DNA of 6,186 nucleotides from Pelotomaculum sp. Its GTDB lineage: Bacteria > Bacillota > Desulfotomaculia > Desulfotomaculales > Pelotomaculaceae. Position numbers and translations under genes: made by a program. The notes beneath the pieces were generated by a model. It did not search any database. It saw only the letters and a list, made by a program, of their open reading frames with translations, and was not told the origin of the DNA. The stretch covers positions 1-6,186 of the forward strand of contig JALHFC010000072.1 of NCBI GenBank assembly GCA_022839445.1, written 5' to 3'. Positions 1 to 5,519 of this stretch are shown piece by piece (positions within the stretch are counted from its first letter, which is position 1; each line of letters opens with the position of its first letter).

Positions 1-95
1 GTTTTAATTTCCCTTCTTTTTCCCATCGACGAAAGCGTTTCAGGCCAGACGTTTAATAGTATCGCTACTTGATGGGAGGTTAATAGTTTTTCCAT
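1..95 (-). pseudogene. N-terminus of a MerR/IS607-type helix-turn-helix protein, frameshifted, cut by window edge
   Basis: The minus strand has an ATG at 95-93, a ribosome binding site AGGAG at 109-105 (9 bases before the start) and a promoter just upstream. The first 31 codons contain LTSHQVAILLNVWPETL, which matches the start of MerR-like helix-turn-helix domains such as the N-terminus of IS607-family serine recombinases (usual pattern: LT..EVA.LLGVSPETLRRWEREGKL). After ETL the annotated frame gives SSMGKRREIK, which fits nothing. Removing one base from the A run at 32-34 (TTT on the coding strand) gives RRWEKEGKLK, exactly the family continuation. The gene therefore carries a one-base insertion, or the sequence has an error there. 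IS607 TnpA would be the DNA-cutting serine recombinase of an insertion sequence; a chromosomal MerR-like or excisionase-like regulator is the alternative, because the catalytic domain lies outside the window. Confidence 0.6.
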
Positions 96-115
96 TGGCA
101 CCATCTCCTGGTGTA

Positions 116-144
116 ATTGTAACCGAATACATGTTTGGTGTCAA
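116..144 (-). promoter_or_regulatory. Near-consensus sigma-A promoter of the left-edge HTH gene
   Basis: On the minus strand TTGACA (144-139) is followed by exactly 17 bases and TACAAT (121-116). The -35 box is perfect and the -10 box matches 5 of 6. The expected transcript start near A109 falls on the first base of the AGGAG ribosome binding site, so the mRNA would have a leader of only about 14 bases before the ATG at 95. Confidence 0.65.
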
Positions 145-246
145 TGGTTTTATTGGTTTATATATAGTTATGTTTAGTTGTTTTGTAGCTGCTTCAAACC
201 TCCTTTTCAATAAAGCACCTATAGTATTGCCGAAATCATACGCAAA
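145..246. other. AT-rich stretch between the zinc-ribbon gene and the HTH gene; possible end of a mobile element
   Basis: Base composition changes sharply here: it is much richer in A/T than the genes around it. On the plus strand GTTT recurs at 133, 147, 156, 172 and 180, with GTTA at 167 between them. The minus strand carries a strong ribosome-binding-like AAAAGGAGG near 208-200 with no usable start codon behind it. The minus-strand frame of the zinc-ribbon gene stays open for 68 codons beyond its stop (to a TGA at 42-40). Closely spaced short repeats before a serine-recombinase gene would suit the left end of an IS607-like element, but these elements have no terminal inverted repeats and I cannot place a boundary. 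Confidence 0.35.
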
Positions 247-930
247 CTATGTTTTACTCCTTTTATGGCGGGACTTTTTGTGCTTATCCGCGTCGGCCAG
301 GTTGTCGAGACATCTAAACCCATGACGCGCCAGCTCAATGGTATCTACCTGACGGATCACGCTAAGGTCTTCCTCTGTCTCGGCATAAATAATATTGACG
401 CTGTCGCAATTCTTGCATTGCAATTCCAGGCAGTCCGGGAAAAGGTCGACCTCAATCTTATGATTCCCGCATTGACAGTATAGCCCCCCCCTTCCAGCAA
501 TCTCGTGAAGCCGGCTGAGCACTTCATACATGATATCGGAGTTGTGAAAATAGCCGTCACAGCCAAATTCATTTACCAGGTCTTCCAATTCTTGTTCTTG
601 TTTGGAGATCATTTCTACAATCTTAGATTCCGGTCCAATATGGCCTAGTTCAAGATCGGTCTCCAGGCATGAAAGGCGGGTGACGTCCCCGGACCACAGC
701 CCACTGCCTGAAATCTCCACAGGATGTTGGGACTCGCAAACCGGGCATGGGATCCGAAGCGAGTAATAGACGCGGTTTTTGGTCACGACAGTAAGTTTGA
801 GCGCGCCACAAGAACAGATAATGTTAACTGTCTTGCCCCTGGGGAAAACAAACCGGGAAAAATCATTAAACTCCATTTTCCCGCACTCGGGGCACCGCAT
901 GGCCAATACAGCGCTTGTCACAATAAGCAC
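247..930 (-). CDS. Cysteine-rich zinc-ribbon protein of unknown function
   Basis: This is a 227-residue soluble protein that I cannot assign to a named function. It has paired cysteines typical of zinc ribbons: CPEC at 13-16 with CSC at 39-41, CPVC at 62-65 with C88 as a possible partner, and CQC at 152-154 with CKNC at 172-175. The first resembles the CPxC knuckle of CpXC-like domains. An acidic, helical segment (about 100-145) separates the N- and C-terminal ribbons. The tail (213-227) is strongly basic, ending in KKSRHKRSKT, and could bind nucleic acid. No signal peptide or membrane segment is visible. I chose the GTG at 930 because GGGAGGGG lies upstream (949-942), though at slightly long spacing; the ATG at 900 (residue 11, directly before the first CPEC) has no ribosome binding site. 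The gene follows spo0F by 100 bases without a visible terminator and has its own sigma-H-like promoter candidate, which hints at a sporulation-phase role (inference). Confidence 0.85.
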   Translation of the reverse strand: MLIVTSAVLAMRCPECGKMEFNDFSRFVFPRGKTVNIICSCGALKLTVVTKNRVYYSLRIPCPVCESQHPVEISGSGLWSGDVTRLSCLETDLELGHIGPESKIVEMISKQEQELEDLVNEFGCDGYFHNSDIMYEVLSRLHEIAGRGGLYCQCGNHKIEVDLFPDCLELQCKNCDSVNIIYAETEEDLSVIRQVDTIELARHGFRCLDNLADADKHKKSRHKRSKT

Positions 931-975
931 GGCTTAAAAATCCCCTCCCACAGGCTTTAAAACCTCTTAAAACAG

Positions 976-1004
976 TGTTTCGCCATGGGGGAGAAAATTC
1001 CTCT
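976..1004 (-). promoter_or_regulatory. Candidate sigma-H promoter of the zinc-ribbon gene
   Basis: On the minus strand AGAGGAATT (1004-996) fits the sigma-H -35 pattern RNAGGAWWW completely. After an 11-base spacer GGCGAAACA (984-976) fits the -10 pattern RNNGAATWW in its first six positions and at the last, but has A and C where T and W are expected. The spacing equals that of the better spo0F promoter about 500 bases upstream. No sigma-A promoter is evident in this 100-base gap, so read-through from spo0F is the other explanation. Confidence 0.35.
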
Positions 1005-1030
1005 TTCGTTGCCCAAAAAGGAGATGGACC

Positions 1031-1429
1031 TCAGCCTATTCTTTTTTGCTCCCGGCGTCTTGTTTTTTCCTCCTCAATCAAACCCTTGATAAGGTAGCGG
1101 ACCTCGTCCAAGTCAAAGGGCTTGTTGATATAATGCCGCACCCCTAATTCTTGGACTTCCGCCAAAAAATCCATCTCACCATAAGCGGTCATCATCACCA
1201 CCGGCACGTCCCGGGCAATTTTGCGCAGTTCCGCCAGCGTCTCCAGCCCGTTCAAGAAAGGCATTTTCATATCTAAAAGGATAAGTAAAGGGGGGTTGGC
1301 GGCTACCTTTTTGAGCGCCTCTATGCCGTTGGACGCCGTTTCAACAAGATACCCGTCACCCGAAAAAACCTCGCTTAAAACATGCCTTATACCCGCTTGA
1401 TCGTCGGCAATCAGTACATCGGCTAACAC
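1031..1429 (-). CDS. spo0F: Sporulation initiation phosphotransferase Spo0F (single-domain response regulator)
   Basis: The 132-residue protein is a lone receiver domain with no output domain, about the length of Bacillus Spo0F (124). It accepts phosphate from sporulation sensor kinases and passes it to Spo0B, or an equivalent, and so to Spo0A in the cytoplasm. Visible signatures are the acidic pair D9/D10 in ADDQAGIR, the phospho-acceptor D53 in LLDMKMP, T81 in MTAYGEMD and K103 in NKPFDLDE. The stretches DDQ.GIR, LLDMK, MTAYGE.D and KPFD.DE are the distinctive Spo0F version of the fold. The extra length is a charged C-terminal tail (EEEKTRRREQKR). Translation starts at GTG 1429; GGGGGGAG lies 9 bases upstream. 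The upstream sigma-H promoter agrees with Spo0F control in Bacillus. fba, the usual downstream neighbour, is not seen; a zinc-ribbon gene follows. A CheY-type regulator is less likely given the motif match. Confidence 0.9.
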   Translation of the reverse strand: MLADVLIADDQAGIRHVLSEVFSGDGYLVETASNGIEALKKVAANPPLLILLDMKMPFLNGLETLAELRKIARDVPVVMMTAYGEMDFLAEVQELGVRHYINKPFDLDEVRYLIKGLIEEEKTRRREQKRIG

Positions 1430-1471
1430 TACACATGACTCCCCCCTGCGCTATAAGTATTGTTACTGCTA

Positions 1472-1500
1472 ATATTCACCAGTGGTTTCAAATATCCTCC
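1472..1500 (-). promoter_or_regulatory. Sigma-H promoter of spo0F
   Basis: On the minus strand GGAGGATAT (1500-1492) matches the sigma-H -35 pattern RNAGGAWWW at every position, and GGTGAATAT (1480-1472) matches the -10 pattern RNNGAATWW at every position, separated by 11 bases (allowed 11-12). The expected transcript start near 1466 leaves a leader of about 36 bases before the GTG at 1429. Sigma-H transcription of spo0F is established in Bacillus subtilis; its presence here is read from the sequence only. Confidence 0.75.
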
Positions 1501-1508
1501 AGGGGGCG

Positions 1509-1537
1509 TTAAATATTTGTTCTGAACAAATATTTAA
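1509..1537. repeat. 29-bp perfect palindrome across the stop codon of the Yip1 gene
   Basis: TTAAATATTTGTTC (1509-1522) and GAACAAATATTTAA (1524-1537) are perfect reverse complements around a single central T at 1523. The TAA stop of the Yip1-domain gene (1536-1534) lies in one arm. The stem is A/T-rich and has no run of T after it, so it is not a standard intrinsic terminator. Its centre is about 57 bases upstream of the expected spo0F transcript start, a normal position for an activator or repressor site. It matches neither the Spo0A box nor the Gram-positive LexA box. Confidence 0.75.
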
Positions 1538-2262
1538 AAATAACCGGGGAAAGCATTGCCGGAAGGTATAAGGGAAGCAATGGCCACCAGTGACGCAATG
1601 AGTATAAGCATTAAAAACACCAGGGCAAGGGCAGGGGCGAAAACAGCCAATGCCGCGCGGCCTGCCGGCAGGCCATGCGCCCGGCGCACACCAATGACCA
1701 AAAGCACGATACTCCATATCCCAAAGGCCAATCCTGATAATAAAGCTAAAACTACATTGCCGGCGCCAAACCAGTAGCCGGCGAACTGGACCGGGATGTT
1801 AAAAATAAGCGGTAACCCGGCCAACCCGGCAATGGCGAACACCCCTCTAGCGCTACCGCCTCCCCCCAGCAACTCCGCCGCCAGGTGCACAATGGCGCTA
1901 TAGCCGAACCATTTTATGTAACCCCATAAAAGGCCTAAAACAATACCCAGCGGCGCCAGCGTCCCTATCCCGGGGAGCGGGTACCCGGCGATGGCGTTCG
2001 GCGATCTCGATATAATTAACATGCCCATCAACGAGCTCAGCACGCTCAAAATAGCAACAACCAGCGCTACTTTGCCCAGGGGCGGTTTTTGCGCAACCTT
2101 TTCCATAGTCTTACCCGGCTCAAAAAGCACTCCATAGACCAATTCTAAAAAGCTAAGGCCCGGTCCTTCCCCGCCGGGCGCCCCGGCTATACCCCGGCTG
2201 TATTCATGCCGGGCGCCTTCGGGGAGAGAAGCGGGATCGCCCTCTCCGGTTTGACAGTACAT
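1534..2262 (-). CDS. Yip1-domain integral membrane protein
   Basis: This is a membrane protein of about 242 residues (248 if a TTG at 2280 is used). A soluble, Gly/Pro-rich N-terminus of roughly 40 residues is followed, in the 248-residue numbering, by an amphipathic entry segment FLELVYGVLFEPGKTMEKVAQKPP in two parts (44-53, 54-67). Then come about five membrane segments near 70-91, 105-138 (perhaps two close helices), 145-167, 175-198 and 208-238. The loop with HGLPAGRAALAVF is typical of bacterial Yip1 proteins. The molecular role of this family in bacteria is not established; I infer only a cytoplasmic-membrane location. I prefer the ATG at 2262, with a weak GAGCGAG before it, to the TTG at 2280, which has no ribosome binding site; the start is uncertain. 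It lies between sppA and spo0F, and its stop codon is inside a 29-bp palindrome. Confidence 0.8.
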   Translation of the reverse strand: MYCQTGEGDPASLPEGARHEYSRGIAGAPGGEGPGLSFLELVYGVLFEPGKTMEKVAQKPPLGKVALVVAILSVLSSLMGMLIISRSPNAIAGYPLPGIGTLAPLGIVLGLLWGYIKWFGYSAIVHLAAELLGGGGSARGVFAIAGLAGLPLIFNIPVQFAGYWFGAGNVVLALLSGLAFGIWSIVLLVIGVRRAHGLPAGRAALAVFAPALALVFLMLILIASLVAIASLIPSGNAFPGYF

Positions 2263-2519
2263 GACAGGATTCTCGCTCAAAAACAGACCCGGTTTTTTAA
2301 AAACCTCACAAAATAGACTTGTTAAGGTTTCGCCCCCGCTGACTAAACGGGAAGCAGCATCACAGATTTACTTTCTTTTCACACCGTTAATCATTCACAT
2401 TGCCCTAACGCCGCAAAATGCGTCTGTCACGCCGCCAAAACCAGGCTTTGCACCTCCTATTTAATTTGATTGGTTAAATTAATTCCCCCGGTTAACTTTC
2501 AAAAATATTCAAGCCGTTT
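2263..2519 (-). other. Gap between sppA and the Yip1 gene with an orphan ribosome binding site and short dyads
   Basis: I found no convincing gene in these 257 bases. On the minus strand a very strong ribosome-binding sequence, TAGGAGG, sits at 2459-2453, but the first start codons after it open reading frames of only a few codons. The next 60 bases contain several small inverted repeats (for example around GCATTTTGC) and may fold. An A/T-rich dyad, TTAATTT (2461-2467) with AAATTAA (2476-2482), lies just upstream. Nearer the Yip1 gene are an imperfect dyad, AAACCT with AGGTTT (about 2300-2330), and a perfect 15-bp palindrome, GGTTTTT-T-AAAAACC (2291-2305). No clear promoter or intrinsic terminator is visible. 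Confidence 0.4.
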
Positions 2520-3431
2520 TTACCGCAAATTGAGGGTAGAAGATTGCTCCCGGTAAGGCAATAGCGGCAAAGAGAAAGGCCGGAAAGCGCTACTCCCGTT
2601 ACCGGCTAACACGCTTTGCCAAAAGCCCCGCGGCCCAAGTTCAACTACCAGAGGCTCACCCGTGATGCCCGCCAAACTTCCGGCTAAAAGTACGGCGTCA
2701 TGGAAGTCGCCAAGCTGGTCAACCAACCCCAATTCTTTGGCCTGTCTACCTGTAAAAGCCCGGCCGTCGGCCAACGGTTTGATTTCGTCAATACCCTTGC
2801 CCCGGCCACCTGCTACATGATCTATAAACTGGCTGTATACATCGTCGATCATGGACTGGAATATAGCGCGTTCCTCGGTGGTCACCGGCCGTGACGGAGA
2901 TCCCATATCCTTGTGGGGACCGCTTTTAAATGTTTCAGTCTCCACACCTATTTTATCATACAGACCCTGCAAATCTAAATACTCCATAATAACACCGATG
3001 CTGCCGGTGATTGTGCCCGGGTTGGCAACGATGCTGTCGGCGCTTGCGGCAATCCAATACGCTGCCGAAGCCGCCGTGTCTCCCATGGAAGCCACTACTT
3101 TTTTGCCGGATTTCTTTAGCCTCTCCACTTCGGCGCTGATTTCCTGCGCCGCCGCAGCAGAGCCGCCCGGACTGTTCAACCTGATCACCACGGCCTTTAA
3201 CCCCGGCTTTTGGGCGGCAGCCCTTAAGGTCGCCGCAATCTCCTCAGAACCCCTTGGCTCCCCTAACAACCCGCCACCCCGGCCACATGTAATGGCGCCT
3301 TCTATGTAGATAACACCCACTTCCCCGCCCCCGCCACTGCCACCGGGTTTATCCGGGCTTAAAACAACGGCCAGTATAATGGAGATGGCGACCACCCCCA
3401 AAATAGCGCCTGCAATAAATTTTTTTTTCAA
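2520..3431 (-). CDS. sppA: Signal peptide peptidase SppA (short, 36K-type)
   Basis: This 303-residue membrane serine protease degrades signal peptides left after secretion, with its active site outside the cytoplasmic membrane. A lysine start (MKKK) and one hydrophobic segment (about 5-24) form the membrane anchor; a Gly-rich linker follows. The S49 protease domain contains NSPGG (86-90), the nucleophile S122 in GDTAASAAYW, and the general base K174 in SGPHKDMGSPSR. The Ser-Lys distance of 52 residues equals that of Bacillus SppA (S147/K199). The ITGSIGV stretch (141-147) is also typical. Length fits the single-domain Gram-positive form rather than the 67K double-domain E. coli form. The start is TTG at 3431, fixed by AAAGGAGG ending 7 bases upstream. 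The gene has its own promoter candidate downstream of the pyrG terminator. Gene order pyrG-sppA does not suggest a shared pathway. Confidence 0.93.
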   Translation of the reverse strand: MKKKFIAGAILGVVAISIILAVVLSPDKPGGSGGGGEVGVIYIEGAITCGRGGGLLGEPRGSEEIAATLRAAAQKPGLKAVVIRLNSPGGSAAAAQEISAEVERLKKSGKKVVASMGDTAASAAYWIAASADSIVANPGTITGSIGVIMEYLDLQGLYDKIGVETETFKSGPHKDMGSPSRPVTTEERAIFQSMIDDVYSQFIDHVAGGRGKGIDEIKPLADGRAFTGRQAKELGLVDQLGDFHDAVLLAGSLAGITGEPLVVELGPRGFWQSVLAGNGSSAFRPFSLPLLPYREQSSTLNLR

Positions 3432-3486
3432 TGCTATGCCTCCTTTACACCAAAGTCGCGTATATACCTAGTTTTATATTTATCTT

Positions 3487-3516
3487 ATTATGCCTACAAG
3501 CATGGTGTTATAACAA
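3487..3516 (-). promoter_or_regulatory. Probable sigma-A promoter of sppA
   Basis: On the minus strand TTGTTA (3516-3511) and CATAAT (3492-3487) are separated by 18 bases. The -10 box matches 5 of 6 and the -35 box 4 of 6. The expected start near 3480 gives a leader of about 50 bases to the TTG start of sppA. The placement, between the pyrG terminator and sppA, supports it. A 10-bp palindrome CGCATATGCG lies just upstream (3530-3539). Confidence 0.45.
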
Positions 3517-3562
3517 ACTTTAAATGAAACGCATATGCGCCCCCCTACAAGGGCTATCCGGT

Positions 3563-3589
3563 AAAAAAGCCTTGGTTTTACCCAAAGCT
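3563..3589 (-). terminator. Intrinsic terminator after pyrG
   Basis: The minus-strand RNA forms AGCUUUGG (3589-3582), a six-base loop and CCAAGGCU (3575-3568): eight pairs, one of them G-U. A run of U follows immediately (3567-3563). It starts 15 bases after the pyrG stop, so it ends the pyrG transcript and separates it from sppA. Confidence 0.8.
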
Positions 3590-3603
3590 AAAAAAATGTA
3601 AGG

Positions 3604-5214
3604 TCAGGATAATTTCCTTTCATGGCTTTTAGCGGCGCCGATAAAGTCGCGGAACAACGGGTGGGGGCGGTTGGGGCGGGATTTGAACTCCGGATGAAAC
3701 TGGGTGGCCACAAACCAGGGGTGGCCGGCCAACTCAATGATCTCCACCAAGTAGCCGTCGGGCAGGGTTCCGCTGTAAACCAGCCCGTCCCGGGCTAGGG
3801 CGTCGCGGTAAACGTTGTTAAGTTCGTAGCGATGACGGTGCCTTTCTTCTACCATATCCCGCCCGTATGCCCTGTGGGCCAGCGATCCGGGCAGCAGCTT
3901 GCACGGGTAATGCCCCAGGCGCATCGTGCCCCCCTTTTGGTCCAGCCCTTTTTGCCCGGGCAGCAGGTCTATAACCGGACAACTTGTGTCCGGGTTGAAC
4001 TCGGTGCTGTTGGCGTCCTGCCAACCGAGCACGTGACGTGAAAATTCCACTACCGCCAACTGCATCCCCAAACAAAGGCCCAGGAAAGGTATCCCTTGCT
4101 CGCGCGCAAAGCGGATAGCCTCCATTTTTCCCTCAATGCCCCGGTCGCCGAAACCGCCGGGTACAAGGATGCCGCCGGCATCTTTCAATATTTCTTTAAC
4201 ATTTGCCTGGTCTACTTGATCGGAATGAATCCACTTAATATCAATAGCTGAGTCATGGAAAAACCCGGCGTGCCGCAGCGCCTCCGCCACGCTTAAGTAG
4301 GCGTCTTGCAGGGAAACGTATTTCCCCACCAGGCCAATGGTGGTAACATGGCGGATGTTTTTCAGCCTGACCACCATATCCCGCCAATCGGTGAGATCCG
4401 GGGGACCGGTCACTATACTGAGTTTCTCCAGAACTATGTCGGCCAACCCCTCCTCTTCCAGCATCAGGGGCACCTCGTAAATCGAAGGCGCGTCCAGTGC
4501 TTGGATCACCGCCTCTTTATCAATATCGCAGAACAAAGCCAGCTTTTCTTCCATCTCCTTGGAAAGAGGCTGCTCAGAGCGGCAGACAACCACATCGGGC
4601 TGGATGCCGATTCCCCTGAGTTCCTTGACGCTGTGCTGGGTGGGCTTTGTTTTAAGTTCGTTGGCGGCCCGCAAGTAAGGAACCAGGGTTACGTGAATGT
4701 AGACAACATTCCTTTTTCCGAGATCGCTTTTCAGCTGACGAATCGCCTCCAGAAACGGCAGGGACTCGATATCCCCCACTGTGCCCCCGATCTCAGTTAT
4801 GATCACGTCGGCATTGGATTCTACGGCCACACGGCGGACCTGTTCTTTGATCTCATTGGTAATATGGGGGATGACTTGAACCGTTCCCCCCAGGTATTCG
4901 CCCCTGCGCTCCTTATTGATGACCGCCGAGTAGATACCGCCGGTGGTAACGTTGCAGCTGCGGGAAACATTAATATCAATAAAGCGCTCATAATGTCCCA
5001 GGTCGAGATCGGTTTCAGCGCCGTCCTCGGTGACAAAAACCTCCCCGTGCTGATAGGGACTCATGGTGCCCGGATCGACGTTGATGTAGGGATCCAGTTT
5101 CTGTATGGCCACCTTAAGCCCGCGGCTCTTCAAAAGACGCCCCAGGGAGGAGGCCGTAATCCCTTTTCCCAGCGATGAAACCACCCCGCCTGTAACAAAT
5201 ACGAACTTTGACAT
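3604..5214 (-). CDS. pyrG: CTP synthase (glutamine hydrolysing)
   Basis: The 536-residue enzyme makes CTP from UTP, ATP and glutamine, the last step of pyrimidine nucleotide synthesis, in the cytoplasm. Length equals the usual bacterial form (about 535-545). The N-terminal synthase domain has the ATP-binding loop SSLGKGITASS (13-23), the KLDPYINVDPGTMSPYQHGE stretch (39-58), DLGHYERF with the metal ligand D71, and ITEIGGTVGDIES with E141. KTKPTQHSVKELR (188-200) belongs to the UTP/CTP site. The C-terminal class I glutaminase domain has PGGFGDRG (352-359), nucleophile C381 in GLCLGMQ, and H507/E509 in QFHPEF. All key residues are present. The ATG at 5214 gives the standard SKFVFVTGG N-terminus; the upstream ribosome binding site (AAGGCAGG) is only moderate. 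It has its own promoter and terminator, so it is probably transcribed alone. rpoE, the common upstream partner in Firmicutes, is missing here. Confidence 0.98.
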   Translation of the reverse strand: MSKFVFVTGGVVSSLGKGITASSLGRLLKSRGLKVAIQKLDPYINVDPGTMSPYQHGEVFVTEDGAETDLDLGHYERFIDINVSRSCNVTTGGIYSAVINKERRGEYLGGTVQVIPHITNEIKEQVRRVAVESNADVIITEIGGTVGDIESLPFLEAIRQLKSDLGKRNVVYIHVTLVPYLRAANELKTKPTQHSVKELRGIGIQPDVVVCRSEQPLSKEMEEKLALFCDIDKEAVIQALDAPSIYEVPLMLEEEGLADIVLEKLSIVTGPPDLTDWRDMVVRLKNIRHVTTIGLVGKYVSLQDAYLSVAEALRHAGFFHDSAIDIKWIHSDQVDQANVKEILKDAGGILVPGGFGDRGIEGKMEAIRFAREQGIPFLGLCLGMQLAVVEFSRHVLGWQDANSTEFNPDTSCPVIDLLPGQKGLDQKGGTMRLGHYPCKLLPGSLAHRAYGRDMVEERHRHRYELNNVYRDALARDGLVYSGTLPDGYLVEIIELAGHPWFVATQFHPEFKSRPNRPHPLFRDFIGAAKSHERKLS

Positions 5215-5267
5215 CAGAAGCCTGCCTTTCTAAATGTACTAAAACGTAAAATGACACTATCTTTTCC

Positions 5268-5297
5268 ATTCTAACTTTTGCCGCCCCGAACAGTCAA
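5268..5297 (-). promoter_or_regulatory. Sigma-A promoter of pyrG
   Basis: On the minus strand TTGACT (5297-5292) and TAGAAT (5273-5268), each matching 5 of 6 consensus bases, are separated by 18 bases. The expected start near 5261 leaves a leader of about 47 bases. That leader contains neither an initial GGGC nor a hairpin terminator, so the CTP-sensing reiterative-transcription attenuator of Bacillus pyrG is not visible here. Confidence 0.65.
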
Positions 5298-5310
5298 TAG
5301 AAACCGCTAA

Positions 5311-5337
5311 ATAATAAAAGCCCGAAATATGTCAGGC
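5311..5337 (-). terminator. Intrinsic terminator between argS and pyrG
   Basis: The minus-strand RNA forms GCCUGA (5337-5332), the loop CAUAUU and UCGGGC (5325-5320): six pairs including one G-U. UUUUAUUAU follows. It lies upstream of the pyrG promoter, so it ends transcription arriving from argS rather than acting as a pyrG attenuator. Confidence 0.6.
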
Positions 5338-5401
5338 ATTTTACATAAAGAAGCCTTGAACCCTGTCACCCGTGAGCCGCCCCGGTGCCAGACATGGCAG
5401 G

Positions 5402-5519
5402 CTGCGTGAAAAGCACTGAACCGTCGTATATATATTCATAACATGTCCGTTTATAGCGTACCATGTATATTACACCGATAACTGTATAGATATACGGACA
5501 AAAATGATTTTTCACACAG
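5402..5519. repeat. 118-bp element bounded by 11-bp inverted repeats (possible MITE or structured RNA)
   Basis: CTGCGTGAAAA (5402-5412) and TTTTCACACAG (5509-5519) are inverted repeats with one mismatch, which would be a G-U pair in RNA. A second, nested pair is perfect: TGTCCGT (5444-5450) and ACGGACA (5494-5500). The interior is A/T-rich, with alternating TATATATA near 5427-5434, unlike the flanks. The ends resemble insertion-sequence terminal repeats of the CTGTGTGAAAA kind. I see no obvious target-site duplication. Immediately left of it, toward pyrG, are a short hairpin TGCCA-GACA-TGGCA (5386-5399) and an imperfect stem CTGTCACC/GGTGCCAG (5363-5391). Confidence 0.5.

Noticed and set aside
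95..325. 76-codon plus-strand ORF with a hydrophobic stretch
   Set aside because: It needs a TTG start with a distant ribosome binding site and runs into the zinc-ribbon gene. The minus strand here has a better promoter, binding site and HTH start.
1517..1529. LexA (SOS) box in the palindrome
   Set aside because: The order is GTTC-T-GAAC, whereas the Gram-positive SOS box is GAAC-N4-GTTC.
1509..1537. Intrinsic terminator after the Yip1 gene
   Set aside because: The stem is almost all A/T, the loop is a single base and no T run follows on either strand.
2851..3309. 152-codon plus-strand ORF
   Set aside because: It is antisense to the protease domain of sppA and is explained as a shadow frame.
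4306..5178. 290-codon plus-strand ORF
   Set aside because: It lies wholly antisense to pyrG, whose motifs are complete; it has no ribosome binding site and no recognisable domain.
5340..5380. tRNA-like T arm (GGTTCAA on the minus strand)
   Set aside because: No acceptor, D or anticodon arm can be fitted around it.
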